Shown piece by piece: positions 7,090-15,607 of a stretch of DNA of 21,651 nt. How positions within the stretch are numbered: position 1 is the stretch's first letter; each line of letters starts with the position of its first letter. The notes beneath the pieces are model-generated. The model did no database searches. It was not told the DNA's origin and saw only the letters and a list, made by a program, of their open reading frames with translations. The translations under genes and the position numbers were made by a program. The DNA lies in the NCBI GenBank assembly GCA_005888515.1, contig VAZR01000076.1:1-21651 (forward strand), written 5' to 3'. Source of the DNA: Alphaproteobacteria bacterium (GTDB lineage: Bacteria; Pseudomonadota; Alphaproteobacteria; ATCC43930; CGMCC-115725).

Positions 7090-8905
7090 CGAATTGCTGC
7101 CTTACTACGATCGCGAGCTGAACGCGCTGCGTCGGCTGGCTGCCGAGTTTGCCACGGCACACCCGAAGATCGCCGGCCGGCTGCGCCTCGCGCCCGATGT
7201 GGTGGACGACCCGCATGTCGCCCGCCTGCTGGAAGGCGTCGCGTTTCTCGCCGCGCGGGTCCATCACCGGTTGGATGACGAGTTCCCCGAGCTGACCGAT
7301 GCTCTCCTCGGAGTGCTGTACCCGCATTATCTGGCGCCGGTGCCCTCGGCCGCGATCATGCAGTTTCGCTCCGACCCCGATCTCGCGCTGCCACTGAACC
7401 TGCCGGCTGGGATCGCCTTGGAGACGGAAGCGGTTAGGGGAGATTCCTGCCGTTTTCGCACGAGCTGGCCGATCACGCTGTGGCCGATCGAGATCGAGAA
7501 TGTCCGCCTTTCCGGGCTGCCTCTCGCCGCCCCGCCCAATCCGCTCGCGACGGGCGCGGTTTCGGTGCTGCGGATCACGTTGAAATGCCGGTCCGCCGAC
7601 GTCGATTTCGCCAAGCTCGGCATCGATCGGCTGCGCTTGTTCATCCGCGGCGCCTACAATGTCGCGCTGCCGCTGTACGAGCTGCTATGTGCGCACGCGA
7701 TGGCGGTGGCCTATGCCGACGCCCCGAACGATGCAGCGCCGGTCGTCTTTCCCGCTGCTACGGCGGTCGAACCGGTCGGCTTCACCGCGGAAGAGGCGCT
7801 GCTGCCTTGGCCGGCGCGCAGCTTTGCCGGTTTCCGACTGCTCACCGAGTACTTTGCCTTCCCGGAAAAATTCTTGTTTGTCGACGTCACCCAGCTGGAC
7901 AGCAAGACGCTGTTATCGGCCGGCCAGCGGCTGGAGATTTTCATCTATCTCGATCGCGCGCTGCCCGAGCTCGAGCGCAGCATCACCGCCGACGCGCTGG
8001 CGCTCGGCTGCTCGCCGATGATCAACCTGTTTCCGCAACGCTGCGAGCCGATCCCGCTGACCCATACCGATACCGAGTACCGTGTTGTCCCCGATGCACG
8101 CCGGCCGGCGGCAATGGAGGTATGGCAGGTCGAGCGGGTCCGCGAAAGCCGGTCGGACGGCAGCACACGACCGTGGCGCCCGTTCTACCGGCTGACCGAG
8201 GCCGACCCCGAACGCGAGTCACCGGGTGGCTTCTACCATCTCGCGCGCCGGCCGACCGCCGAGCCGCTGTCCGGCAGCGAGGTCTATCTTGCGCCGCATG
8301 ACCCGGAATTCGACCCGGACGCCGCGGTGGGAGCCGTGCTGTCGGCGGATGCGCTGTGCACGAACCGCGACCTTCCCGCCGGCCTGCCGTTCGGCGGCGG
8401 ACATCCGGAGCTCAAGCCAGTCGAGGCCACCGCGGGAATCGCGCAGGTGCTCTGCCTGACCGCGCCGACCGCGCCGCTGCGGCCGCCGCTCAGGGAACAT
8501 CGCTTCTGGCGGCTGGTGTCTCACCTGTCGCTCGGGCATCTGTCGGTGGTCGCGGGAGCCGAAGGCGCCGCGGCATTGCGCGAGGTGTTGCGGCTGTACG
8601 ATCTTCGCGACTCCCCGGAAACCCACGATGCGATCGACGCGTTGATCGGGGTTTCGGCGGCACCGGGGACCGCACGCGTCCCGGGCCGGGCCGGCGCCTT
8701 CTGCCGGGGCCTCGACGTGACGCTGGAATTCGACCCCGCCACCTGGCAGAGCGGCGGTCTTTATCTGCTCGCAGCCGTGCTCGATCGCTTTCTGGCTCTG
8801 CATGCGACGGTCAATTCCTTTGTCCGGACCGGCGTGGTGCTGCGCGGGCGGTCAGGCCGTGCTGCCGCCTGGCCGGCCCGGGCCGGCACCCGGGTTCTGC
8901 TATGA
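7082..8905 (+). CDS. tssF: TssF (VasA/ImpG), baseplate wedge protein
   Basis: TssF is the largest T6SS wedge protein, assembling with TssG and TssE around the VgrG hub. The 607-residue protein starts with the diagnostic LLPYYDRELNALRRLAAEFA, followed by HPKIAGRLRL, DPHVARLLEGVAFLAARVHHRLDDE (split over residues about 41-65) and ALLGVLYPHYLAPVPS. The C-terminus keeps the expected LAAVLDRFLALHATVNSF and VLRGRSGRAAAWPARAGTR ending. Length and both ends are typical, so it looks intact. The start has no clear Shine–Dalgarno and overlaps tssE by eight bases; its stop overlaps the next start by four. Confidence 0.95.
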   Translation: MSDELLPYYDRELNALRRLAAEFATAHPKIAGRLRLAPDVVDDPHVARLLEGVAFLAARVHHRLDDEFPELTDALLGVLYPHYLAPVPSAAIMQFRSDPDLALPLNLPAGIALETEAVRGDSCRFRTSWPITLWPIEIENVRLSGLPLAAPPNPLATGAVSVLRITLKCRSADVDFAKLGIDRLRLFIRGAYNVALPLYELLCAHAMAVAYADAPNDAAPVVFPAATAVEPVGFTAEEALLPWPARSFAGFRLLTEYFAFPEKFLFVDVTQLDSKTLLSAGQRLEIFIYLDRALPELERSITADALALGCSPMINLFPQRCEPIPLTHTDTEYRVVPDARRPAAMEVWQVERVRESRSDGSTRPWRPFYRLTEADPERESPGGFYHLARRPTAEPLSGSEVYLAPHDPEFDPDAAVGAVLSADALCTNRDLPAGLPFGGGHPELKPVEATAGIAQVLCLTAPTAPLRPPLREHRFWRLVSHLSLGHLSVVAGAEGAAALREVLRLYDLRDSPETHDAIDALIGVSAAPGTARVPGRAGAFCRGLDVTLEFDPATWQSGGLYLLAAVLDRFLALHATVNSFVRTGVVLRGRSGRAAAWPARAGTRVLL

Positions 8906-10713
8906 GCGAAGCGGAACCGCTGCAACCGCTCCGCCGGCTCGCCGCGATCCTGGCCGCCGATATCGCCGGCTACTCGCGGCTGATGGGCGACGACGAAGAA
9001 GGCACGCTACGCCGGGTCAAGGCTATCCTGGCCGGTCTTGTCGAACCGAAGATCGCGGCGCATCGCGGCCGCCTCGTCAAAACCACCGGCGATGGTCTGC
9101 TGATTGAATTCGGCAGCGTCGTCGATGCGCTGCGCTGCGCCAGCGAAATGCAAGCCGCGATGGCCGAGCGCGATCCAAACGAGCCGCCGGATCGGCGCAT
9201 CCAGTTCCGGATTGGCATCCATCAGGGCGATATCGTTTTCGACAACGACGACATCTTCGGGAACGGGGTCAACATCGCTGCGCGTCTGGAAGGCATCGCC
9301 GAACCCGGCGGGATCTGCGTCTCCGAGCGGGTTCAGGAAGATGCCGTCGGAAGGATCGGGCTCGCATTTGAGGATATCGGCGAGCAGGCGCTGAAGAACA
9401 TCGCGCGGCCGGTGCGGGCCTATCGGGTTCGGCCAGTCGCCGCACCGGAACAAGAGTCCGAGCCGCAAGCCGATGTGCCGGCAGCGATCAATGTCGCGGC
9501 TCCGGTCATCATGGCATCGCCGAAAAGCGTTCAGGCATCAGTGGTGGCGGAACTAATCGTCCGGCCCCCTTCGGAGAGCCCTGCGGCACCGATCCAACGA
9601 GTGCGGCCCCCCGGGAACGGGCTGGCGGGTTTTCCCGAACCGCGCGGCAAGGCGGCGCGTTCGCCGTATGCCTGGCTTTTGGCAGAACCGAAGCGGTTTC
9701 GGTTCGACGCCGCCGTCCGCATCCTGACGCGGACTGCGAAAACCTCCGATCCGGCGGACGCGGTGCGCTTTCGCTCCTCGCCCGGGCTGGCCTACCCCTC
9801 TGCCGAGGTCGCCGCGCTCGAGCCGCCCGCCGATGGCCGGTCGCCGCAGCTCACCACCAGCGTCATCGGTCTCGTCGGCACGGCAGGGGTCTTGCCGCGG
9901 CTCTACACCGAAGTGTTGACGACGACGCTGCGCAACCGCTCGCGCGCGCTGTACGATTTCATCGACATGCTGTCGCACCGCATTGTCGGGATGTTCGCGC
10001 GCGCCGGCATCAAATATCGCCTGAACCGATCAGCCGAAGCCGAGACCATTGCCGATACGCCCCGCGCCGGACAGATAACGGAAGCCTTGCTCGCCTTTAC
10101 CGGCTATGCGACGCCGCATCTGGTGCCGCGCCTCAGAATCGGTTCCGATCCGCTGCTGCACTATGCCGGGCTGTTCGCTACCCGGCCACGTTCGGCGGAA
10201 AAGCTCGCCGCTCTCGTTTCCGATTGGCTGGGGCGCAAGGTCGAAGTCGTGCAATTCGCCGGCGCCTGGCTCGAGCTGCCGCCGGAGCAGCGCAGCTCTC
10301 TGGCGCGCGGCCGACATCCGGGACAGTGGAACCGGCTGGGAATGGACGCGGCAGCCGGGGTGCGCGCCTGGGATCCGCAATCCCGCATCGTGCTGCGCGT
10401 CGGGCCGCTCGATCTGAAAGGTTTCGCAGCCCTGCTTCCGGATCGGACCGGGCTGCAGCGATTAGTCTCGCTGGTCCGCGCTTTTCTCGGTTTCGAAACC
10501 GCCTTTGCGATAAATCCGGTGCTGGCTGGCCCAGAAGTGCCGCCGCTGCTGCTCGATGCCACCGCCGACCCGCCGCCCCGCCTCGGCTGGAACACCTGGG
10601 TTCCGGGACCGGAATCGCCGGTGGCGGGCATCCGTCGACCCGATGCTGCCGAAGCCGTGTTCGAGGCCGAGATCGTTGAAGCCGAAGAAATCGCGGGTCA
10701 GGGGCGCCGATGA
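8902..10713 (+). CDS. tssG: Class III adenylate cyclase–TssG fusion protein
   Basis: A 603-residue two-part protein. Residues about 9-180 form a class III nucleotide cyclase catalytic domain of the rhizobial type (RRLAAILAADIAGYSRLMGD at the front, EDIGEQALKNIARPVRAYRV at the end). All key residues are visible: metal-binding D20 and D64 (TTGDG), adenine-selecting K60 and D117 (DDIFG), and transition-state N124 and R128 (VNIAARLE). This predicts ATP to cAMP conversion. A Pro/Ala-rich linker (about 180-250) leads to a complete TssG: SPYAWLLAEPKRFRFDAAVR near 254-273, LTTSVIGLVGTAGVLPRLYTE near 315, then HPGQWNRLGMDAAAG. TssG with TssF forms the baseplate wedge. The frame is unbroken from the ATG at 8902, which overlaps the tssF stop (ATGA). 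The frame is also open upstream to 8356, but that lies inside tssF. I know no standard TssG with such a domain. Confidence 0.93.
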   Translation: MSEAEPLQPLRRLAAILAADIAGYSRLMGDDEEGTLRRVKAILAGLVEPKIAAHRGRLVKTTGDGLLIEFGSVVDALRCASEMQAAMAERDPNEPPDRRIQFRIGIHQGDIVFDNDDIFGNGVNIAARLEGIAEPGGICVSERVQEDAVGRIGLAFEDIGEQALKNIARPVRAYRVRPVAAPEQESEPQADVPAAINVAAPVIMASPKSVQASVVAELIVRPPSESPAAPIQRVRPPGNGLAGFPEPRGKAARSPYAWLLAEPKRFRFDAAVRILTRTAKTSDPADAVRFRSSPGLAYPSAEVAALEPPADGRSPQLTTSVIGLVGTAGVLPRLYTEVLTTTLRNRSRALYDFIDMLSHRIVGMFARAGIKYRLNRSAEAETIADTPRAGQITEALLAFTGYATPHLVPRLRIGSDPLLHYAGLFATRPRSAEKLAALVSDWLGRKVEVVQFAGAWLELPPEQRSSLARGRHPGQWNRLGMDAAAGVRAWDPQSRIVLRVGPLDLKGFAALLPDRTGLQRLVSLVRAFLGFETAFAINPVLAGPEVPPLLLDATADPPPRLGWNTWVPGPESPVAGIRRPDAAEAVFEAEIVEAEEIAGQGRR

Positions 10714-12248
10714 GTTCGTCCGGCGCCGATTGGGGCGATGGTTATGTGACCGATACCGCCTACCTGCCCGGCTACTACCATCACCAGTCGCCGCTGCACC
10801 TGAACCTCGCCTGCCTGCTCGGCGGCGTGACGGGTTTGGCCATCACCCCGGAAAGCTCGCTTTCCTATCTCGAGCTGGGTTGCGGTTGCGGCTTCGGAGC
10901 GCTGGCGCTGGCCGCCTCGAACCCGAACTGGCAGGTCACCGGCATCGATTTCAGCCCGGCGCATATAGCGGCTGCCCGCGACCTAGCAGCGGAGACCGGG
11001 ATCGTCAATGCCCAGTTTATCGAAGGCGATCTCGCCGATTTCGCAGACTGCGACTCGGCGAAGACTTTGCCCGAGGCTGACGTCATCACGCTACACGGGC
11101 TGTGGAGCTGGGTCAGCGATCCGGTGCGCGCCGGCATCGTGCGGCTCATTGGCCGGAAGCTGCGGCCGGGCGGCATCGCCTATATCAGCTACAACGCGCT
11201 GCCGGGATGGCAACAGGCGATCGGCATGCAGCGGCTCGTGCGCGAAGCCGGCCAACGCGGCGCGGGGCGCAGCGACCGGCAGGTCGAAGCTGGGATCGAG
11301 GTTGTCCGCGGCCTGGTCGAGGCAGGCGCGCAACAGCTGAGTGCGTTTCCGCTCGTGCATACGTTGCTCGAGCATGTCGATCGCGGGCAGCTTTCGTATC
11401 TGGCGCACGAATACATGAATGCCGCCTGGCGCCCCTGCTTCCATGCCGACGTTGTGCGGGACATGGCGGCAGCGAAGCTCGACTGGGTCGCGTCTGCCGA
11501 GCTGCTCGAGAACTTCACGCCGCTGATGCTCGGCGAGCAGGCCAGAGCGGTAGCGACGCGGTTCGAAGACCCGGTCATGCGGGAGCTCATCAAGGATATG
11601 TGCGCGTCGCGCTGCTTGCGGCGCGATGTGTTCGTGCGCGGCGCCCGCCGGCTGAGCCCCGGCGAGCGCGACGCGGCGCTCGGCGAGGTGACACTAGGCC
11701 TGTTGCGCTCCGAGGATCGCTTTACCTGGGAAATGGACGTGCCGGCCGGCCGCGCCGCGATCGAGCGCGGCTTTTTCGGGCCGATCGTCGCCGCACTTGC
11801 CGAAGGGCCGAGACAGGTCCGCGACCTGCTTGCCTTGCCTGATCTGCTGCGGCGCGACAACCCGGGCGAACTCGTCGGCGTGCTGGTCGGGACCAACCAG
11901 GCGATGCCGCTCTTGGCGCCGCCTCACGAACCCGATGCTGCCGTCCGGCGCTTCAACAGCGCGGCGGCGCGCTGCTTTGTGCGATCGGACAACCTCAATA
12001 CCGGGATGGCGCTGGCAAGCTCGGGCAGCGGCGCTCCGCTACCCTGCCCGATGCTCGACCTGTTCGTTGCCGCTCGGTTAGAACAACGCGAGCGGCCCGA
12101 CTCCGCCGGCTGGGCGAACCTGCTCGGCAGCATTCAATCGGCGGCCGAGCAACAGCGCCTGGCAGATTTCATCGACCGCCTTATCGCGGAGCGGACGCCA
12201 TTGTGGCGTCAGCTGGGATGTCTGTCCGCCGCTGCTCTGTCCGTCTGA
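10710..12248 (+). CDS. Class I SAM methyltransferase with methyltransferase regulatory domain (protein-lysine methyltransferase-like)
   Basis: The 512-residue protein has a Rossmann methyltransferase domain: motif I YLELGCGCGFG (residues 53-63), GIDFSPAHI (about 78-86) as motif II, and ADVITLHGLWSWVSD near 124-138. Behind it, LVHTLLEHVDRGQLSYLAHE and the following YMNAAWRPCFHADVV match the methyltransferase regulatory domain (PF10119 type). The rest (about 310-512) would fit the winged-helix C-terminus seen in this group. The same architecture is known from rickettsial protein-lysine methyltransferases that modify OmpB, so a protein substrate is plausible but unproven. The start has AGGGG about five bases upstream and overlaps the cyclase–TssG stop (ATGA), so it is translationally tied to the T6SS baseplate genes. 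It is not a standard T6SS component. Confidence 0.85.
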   Translation: MSSSGADWGDGYVTDTAYLPGYYHHQSPLHLNLACLLGGVTGLAITPESSLSYLELGCGCGFGALALAASNPNWQVTGIDFSPAHIAAARDLAAETGIVNAQFIEGDLADFADCDSAKTLPEADVITLHGLWSWVSDPVRAGIVRLIGRKLRPGGIAYISYNALPGWQQAIGMQRLVREAGQRGAGRSDRQVEAGIEVVRGLVEAGAQQLSAFPLVHTLLEHVDRGQLSYLAHEYMNAAWRPCFHADVVRDMAAAKLDWVASAELLENFTPLMLGEQARAVATRFEDPVMRELIKDMCASRCLRRDVFVRGARRLSPGERDAALGEVTLGLLRSEDRFTWEMDVPAGRAAIERGFFGPIVAALAEGPRQVRDLLALPDLLRRDNPGELVGVLVGTNQAMPLLAPPHEPDAAVRRFNSAAARCFVRSDNLNTGMALASSGSGAPLPCPMLDLFVAARLEQRERPDSAGWANLLGSIQSAAEQQRLADFIDRLIAERTPLWRQLGCLSAAALSV

Positions 12249-12254
12249 ATACTT

Positions 12255-12275
12255 GCCGCCCTGTCGCGGCTATTT
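12255..12275 (+). terminator. Weak terminator-like hairpin after the methyltransferase gene
   Basis: GCCGC (12255-12259), a six-base loop and GCGGC (12266-12270) are followed by TATTT. The stem is short and the T-run poor, so it would be a weak or partial terminator seven bases after the methyltransferase stop, at the point where the tight gene packing ends. Confidence 0.3.
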
Positions 12276-12296
12276 GTGGCCAAGTGCATAGACTTC

Positions 12297-12335
12297 GATC
12301 GTTCCACCGATCCATGATGCCGTGGTGCGTCATGG
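12297..12335. promoter_or_regulatory. Two nested-scale inverted repeats upstream of the kinase gene
   Basis: The 122-base gap before the kinase holds GATCG/CGATC (12297-12301 and 12308-12312, six-base spacer) and, beginning at its last base, CCATGA/TCATGG (12312-12317 and 12330-12335, twelve-base spacer). They could be operator half-sites. No convincing -35/-10 pair was found in the gap. Confidence 0.22.
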
Positions 12336-12370
12336 CTGAGTTCCCGTAACGACCATTACTCGCACCGTAT

Positions 12371-14047
12371 ATGCCCGTACACGACGAAGAGAGGACCGTC
12401 GTTATCCGCCGTGGCGCTCCGAGCACGTTTGCGCCCGGGACGGTGCTCGGCCACACCTATGTCATCGAGGCGGTGCTGGGCCGCGGCGGCACCGGTGAGG
12501 TGTACCGGGCCAAGCATGCCGAACTCGGCACGATACACGCCGTAAAGCTCATCCCGGCGAGCCTGGCCAACAACCCGAAGGTCTTACAGCTTCTGGTCGA
12601 GGAAGCACGCAAGCTTGGCCGCGTGCACAACGACGCAATCGTCAATTATGAGGGCCTGTTCCGTGGCGAGGGCGATTTGCGCTACCTCGTCATGGAGTTC
12701 ATCGAAGGCGAGTCGCTGACCAAGATCCTGGCGCGCCGACGCCTCGAGGCGGAGGAGGTTCTGCGGCTGCGCAACCGCCTCGCCGAGGGCCTCGCAGCCG
12801 TGCATGACCGCGGTATCATTCATCGCGATCTGTCACCGGACAACATCATCCTGCCCGATGGCGACATCGATCGCGCCAAGCTGATCAATTTCGGCATCGC
12901 GAAATCGGCCGATCCGGGCGATGCCACGATGATCGGCTCGGCTTTCGCCGGAAAGTTCTCCTACGCTTCGCCCGAGCAGGTTGGTCTGTCCGGCGGCCAT
13001 GTCGATGCTCGTTCGGACATCTACAGCCTGGGACTGGTCCTTGCCGCCGCCGCGATCGGTTTCGGCAAGACCCTCGACATGGGCGCGTCACCCGCCGCCG
13101 TCATCGCGACCCGGCAACGGCTTCCCGATCTCTCGGCGGTGCCTGCCAGCCTGCGGCCGGTCATCGAGCCGATGCTGCAGCCGCGGCCGGAAGACCGGCC
13201 GGGATCGATGCGCGAATTGCTCGACGCGACTGCCAAAGCCCGGCCGCCGTCGGCCCGCATCCGTGCGTCGCTGGCGCCGCGCGCGCCGCGAAACTGGCGT
13301 CGCCCGCTGTTGATTACGGCCGGCGTCATCATCGTCATTGGGGCGGCGGTCGCTGCCGCGCTGCTTCGCGTACCGACGCCGGCCGGCCCGCCGGTGGACG
13401 AGTTGCGGCGGCAGCTTGCCGCCGCGACCGCCGGTTACCAATGCGCTAGGCTCGAAGCCGCGGTATCGCCGGAACGCGAAGTGCGCGTCTCCGGGCATTT
13501 GGCGACGCCTCAGGAAATCGATCGCCTGCGGCGCGACGTCAGGGCGATCGGCGGCGCCGGGCCGGTTACGTTCGATGTCGGCCTGCTGGCTTGGCCTTAT
13601 TGCGCGATCGCGGCAATTCTGACACCGCTGACGGGCCAGCCGGCGCGCGAGGCGCCGACCCTGGCCCTTGCAGCAAAAGAAGCTCACATCGGCGATCGGC
13701 TGATTATCGACGTCCGGGCGCCGAGCTTCGACGGCTACCTCTACATCGATTACTTCAATGCCGAGGGAGAGGTGCTCCACCTGTTCCCCAGCGGCCGGGA
13801 TCGTCTCAATATCAAGCCAATCCGCAATCACTTCGTCCTTGGGTGCCCGCCATTGTTGACGAAAATAACGCTCGGCGGGAATCCGGGAAAGCAGCTCATC
13901 ACGCTGGTCGCGACATCGAAGCCGCTATTCGCCGATCCGCGACCGGAGGTCGAACTGGCGCGCGATTACCTGAAGACCCTGTCGGACGCGATCAGCCGCG
14001 CGAAATCGGGCAAAGCGGCTGCCACGATTGCCCGGCGCTCGGGTTAG
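12371..14047 (+). CDS. PpkA-like membrane Ser/Thr kinase with DUF4384-type C-terminus; DFG changed to NFG
   Basis: A T6SS-type kinase, expected to phosphorylate an FHA partner and trigger secretion. The cytoplasmic kinase domain (about residues 25-290) has the Gly loop LGRGGTGEVYRAKH (36-49), the ATP-anchoring K59 and the catalytic HRDLSPDN (151-158). The next motif, normally DFG, reads NFG (N173, codon 12887-12889); this Asp binds the catalytic magnesium, so activity is doubtful. A membrane segment, LLITAGVIIVIGAAVAAALL, spans about 313-332. The outer part ends in a DUF4384-like domain (GYLYIDYFNAEGEVLHLFPS near 456-475). The ATG at 12371 fits the family N-terminus (MPVHDEERTVVIRR), but no Shine–Dalgarno is visible. 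The exported Sel1 protein starts five bases after its stop. Confidence 0.9.
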   Translation: MPVHDEERTVVIRRGAPSTFAPGTVLGHTYVIEAVLGRGGTGEVYRAKHAELGTIHAVKLIPASLANNPKVLQLLVEEARKLGRVHNDAIVNYEGLFRGEGDLRYLVMEFIEGESLTKILARRRLEAEEVLRLRNRLAEGLAAVHDRGIIHRDLSPDNIILPDGDIDRAKLINFGIAKSADPGDATMIGSAFAGKFSYASPEQVGLSGGHVDARSDIYSLGLVLAAAAIGFGKTLDMGASPAAVIATRQRLPDLSAVPASLRPVIEPMLQPRPEDRPGSMRELLDATAKARPPSARIRASLAPRAPRNWRRPLLITAGVIIVIGAAVAAALLRVPTPAGPPVDELRRQLAAATAGYQCARLEAAVSPEREVRVSGHLATPQEIDRLRRDVRAIGGAGPVTFDVGLLAWPYCAIAAILTPLTGQPAREAPTLALAAKEAHIGDRLIIDVRAPSFDGYLYIDYFNAEGEVLHLFPSGRDRLNIKPIRNHFVLGCPPLLTKITLGGNPGKQLITLVATSKPLFADPRPEVELARDYLKTLSDAISRAKSGKAAATIARRSG

Positions 14048-14051
14048 CGGC

Positions 14052-14810
14052 ATGAATTGGTTTTCTTGGTTTGGTTGCAGGAAAAAGCCGGCGCGGCTCT
14101 GGTTGGCCACCGTGTTGTGCAACTTATTGGCTGTGCTCATGGCACTGCCTAGCGCTGCCGATGTCGCGGCAGGCCGGGACGCCTTCGAAAAAGGCGATTA
14201 CAAGCGCGCCATCATCGAATGGCAAAACGCCGCCGATCACGGCGATGCCGAGGCGCAGTTCGGATTGGGCAATCTGTACGAGATCGGCGCCGGCGATCTG
14301 AAGCAGGATTACAAGCGGGCGGAATACTGGTACCGGAACGCCGCCGAGCAGGGCAACACCGAGGCGCAGTACCGGCTGGCGCTGATCTGGGCGGCCGGGG
14401 GCGACGGGTTCCCGCCCGACCTGCTCGAGGCTTATAAATGGGTGGTGCTGGCGGCCGACAGCAAAGGGGTGTGGGGCAGCGCCGCGGCGGAGTTGAAAGC
14501 CGCCCTCGACAAGGTGGTGAGTCCGCGCGAACGCGAGGCTGGAAAAGAACGGGCCGCGAAGTGGCGCGACGACCGCCAACGCAAAAAGGAAGAGCCCGCG
14601 GCAACCCTGACCACGACCCCGACCGCCGCTGTGCCGCCGCCTTCCGCGGCCGCCGCGGCGGCGGTTGCCGCGCCCGCCGCGCCGGTCGGAAAGGCGACCG
14701 GTGGATGTCCGGGCTGGCCGTTCCCGACACTGCCTTGCACCGAACAGTTTCCCGCGCTGCCCGGAGCGCAAACCCGCCCCAATCCGCCTGCCGCGCCCGC
14801 GCGGAAATAA
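14052..14810 (+). CDS. Exported Sel1-repeat protein
   Basis: A 252-residue protein with a signal peptide (basic KKPAR, then a hydrophobic LWLATVLCNLLAVLMALPSA) and two to three Sel1-like repeats: AGRDAFEKGDYKRAIIEWQN, GDAEAQFGLGNLYEIGAG and YKRAEYWYRNAAEQGNTEAQ. The second half is a charged stretch and an Ala/Pro-rich linker ending in a short Cys-containing tail (CPGWPFPTLPC). Sel1 repeats bind proteins, so it may be a periplasmic partner of the kinase outer domain, which is encoded just before it. The ATG at 14052 is preferred to an upstream in-frame TTG (14028) because the signal peptide follows directly. Function is not known. Confidence 0.8.
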   Translation: MNWFSWFGCRKKPARLWLATVLCNLLAVLMALPSAADVAAGRDAFEKGDYKRAIIEWQNAADHGDAEAQFGLGNLYEIGAGDLKQDYKRAEYWYRNAAEQGNTEAQYRLALIWAAGGDGFPPDLLEAYKWVVLAADSKGVWGSAAAELKAALDKVVSPREREAGKERAAKWRDDRQRKKEEPAATLTTTPTAAVPPPSAAAAAAVAAPAAPVGKATGGCPGWPFPTLPCTEQFPALPGAQTRPNPPAAPARK

Positions 14811-14868
14811 GCCGGTCAACTATCCCCCGCTTCTGCGTCAGACGGTATACTGGCGCCGGTATCGGACA

Positions 14869-14958
14869 ATGACAGCACGAGTTGAACGAGCCGCGATGAC
14901 GGATTACCTGAGCATTTACGATCGGAACTCGCCCGAGACGAAGGTGGGCCTCCCATGA
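14869..14958 (+). CDS. Possible 29-codon leader ORF overlapping the M15-like peptidase gene
   Basis: A short frame (MTARVERAAMTDYL..., or from ATG 14896) ends with a TGA that overlaps the ATG of the next gene in ATGA. This geometry could couple translation. A -10-like TATACT lies at 14846-14851 just upstream, but no matching -35 was found. Neither ATG has a good Shine–Dalgarno, and the frame is too short to judge by codon use, so this may be chance. Confidence 0.2.
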   Translation: MTARVERAAMTDYLSIYDRNSPETKVGLP

Positions 14959-15524
14959 TCGATCGTCGTACCCTTCTCTTCGGCGCCGCCGCGGCCGCCG
15001 TTTCTGCCGGAACTCCCGCAATGGCCGCCGAGACCGGCGCCGCGAATTGCGTCTGGCCGCCGCCCAACTGGCAAAAGAACGGGTTTCCGTCCCGTCGCTG
15101 GGTCAAGATCCTGTTCGTCCACACCAATGAGCGCTTCAACAACTTCTATACCGATGAGGGCAAATACATCGTGCCGGCCGTCGAACAATTCTCGCGCACT
15201 GTTCGTGATTTTCGTGCCAACGAATGGAAAATGCTCGATCCTCGCTTGATGGATCTCCTGTTTGTCCTGCATTGGAAATACTGCAAGGACGAGATCAGGA
15301 TCTTCAGCGGCTATCGATCGGAGGCGACCAACGCGCATATCGAAGGGGCGGCGAAGAACTCACAGCACATTCAGGCGCGGGCACTCGACATCCACCTGCC
15401 GAACATGGACAATGACGCGGTCGCCCTCGACTTCCGCACCTTTGTGTTCGGCGGTGTCGGCATGTATCCCGGCAAGCAATTCACCCATATGGACATGGGG
15501 AATTTGCGCCGCTGGGTCGGGTAG
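14955..15524 (+). CDS. Exported DUF882/M15-type (YcbK-like) murein peptidase
   Basis: The 189-residue protein has an N-terminal export signal with twin arginines (MIDRRTLLFGAAAAAVSAGT, ending near AMA|AE), so it may go by Tat or Sec. The mature part is a DUF882/peptidase M15A domain: RIFSGYRSEATNAH (115-128), then SQHIQARALDIHLP with zinc ligands H138 and D145, and FTHMDMG with H178. This family cleaves peptidoglycan cross-links. In this setting it could open the cell wall for the T6SS membrane complex, as dedicated hydrolases do in other T6SSs, or be general housekeeping. The start has AAGGTGG seven bases upstream. No immunity gene is adjacent, which argues against an effector. Confidence 0.85.
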   Translation: MIDRRTLLFGAAAAAVSAGTPAMAAETGAANCVWPPPNWQKNGFPSRRWVKILFVHTNERFNNFYTDEGKYIVPAVEQFSRTVRDFRANEWKMLDPRLMDLLFVLHWKYCKDEIRIFSGYRSEATNAHIEGAAKNSQHIQARALDIHLPNMDNDAVALDFRTFVFGGVGMYPGKQFTHMDMGNLRRWVG

Positions 15525-15607
15525 GCCGGTGCCGTTATTTAGTTCGTTATTTACAGCCTCTGTCGATCGGCTGTTCTGTGCTGCCTGATTGTCGTCTCCG
15601 CGGCTTA

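Noticed and set aside
8356..8901. Upstream extension of the cyclase–TssG frame
   Set aside because: It lies inside tssF, is Arg/Pro-rich without domain character, and the ATG at 8902 in an ATGA overlap begins exactly where cyclase similarity starts.
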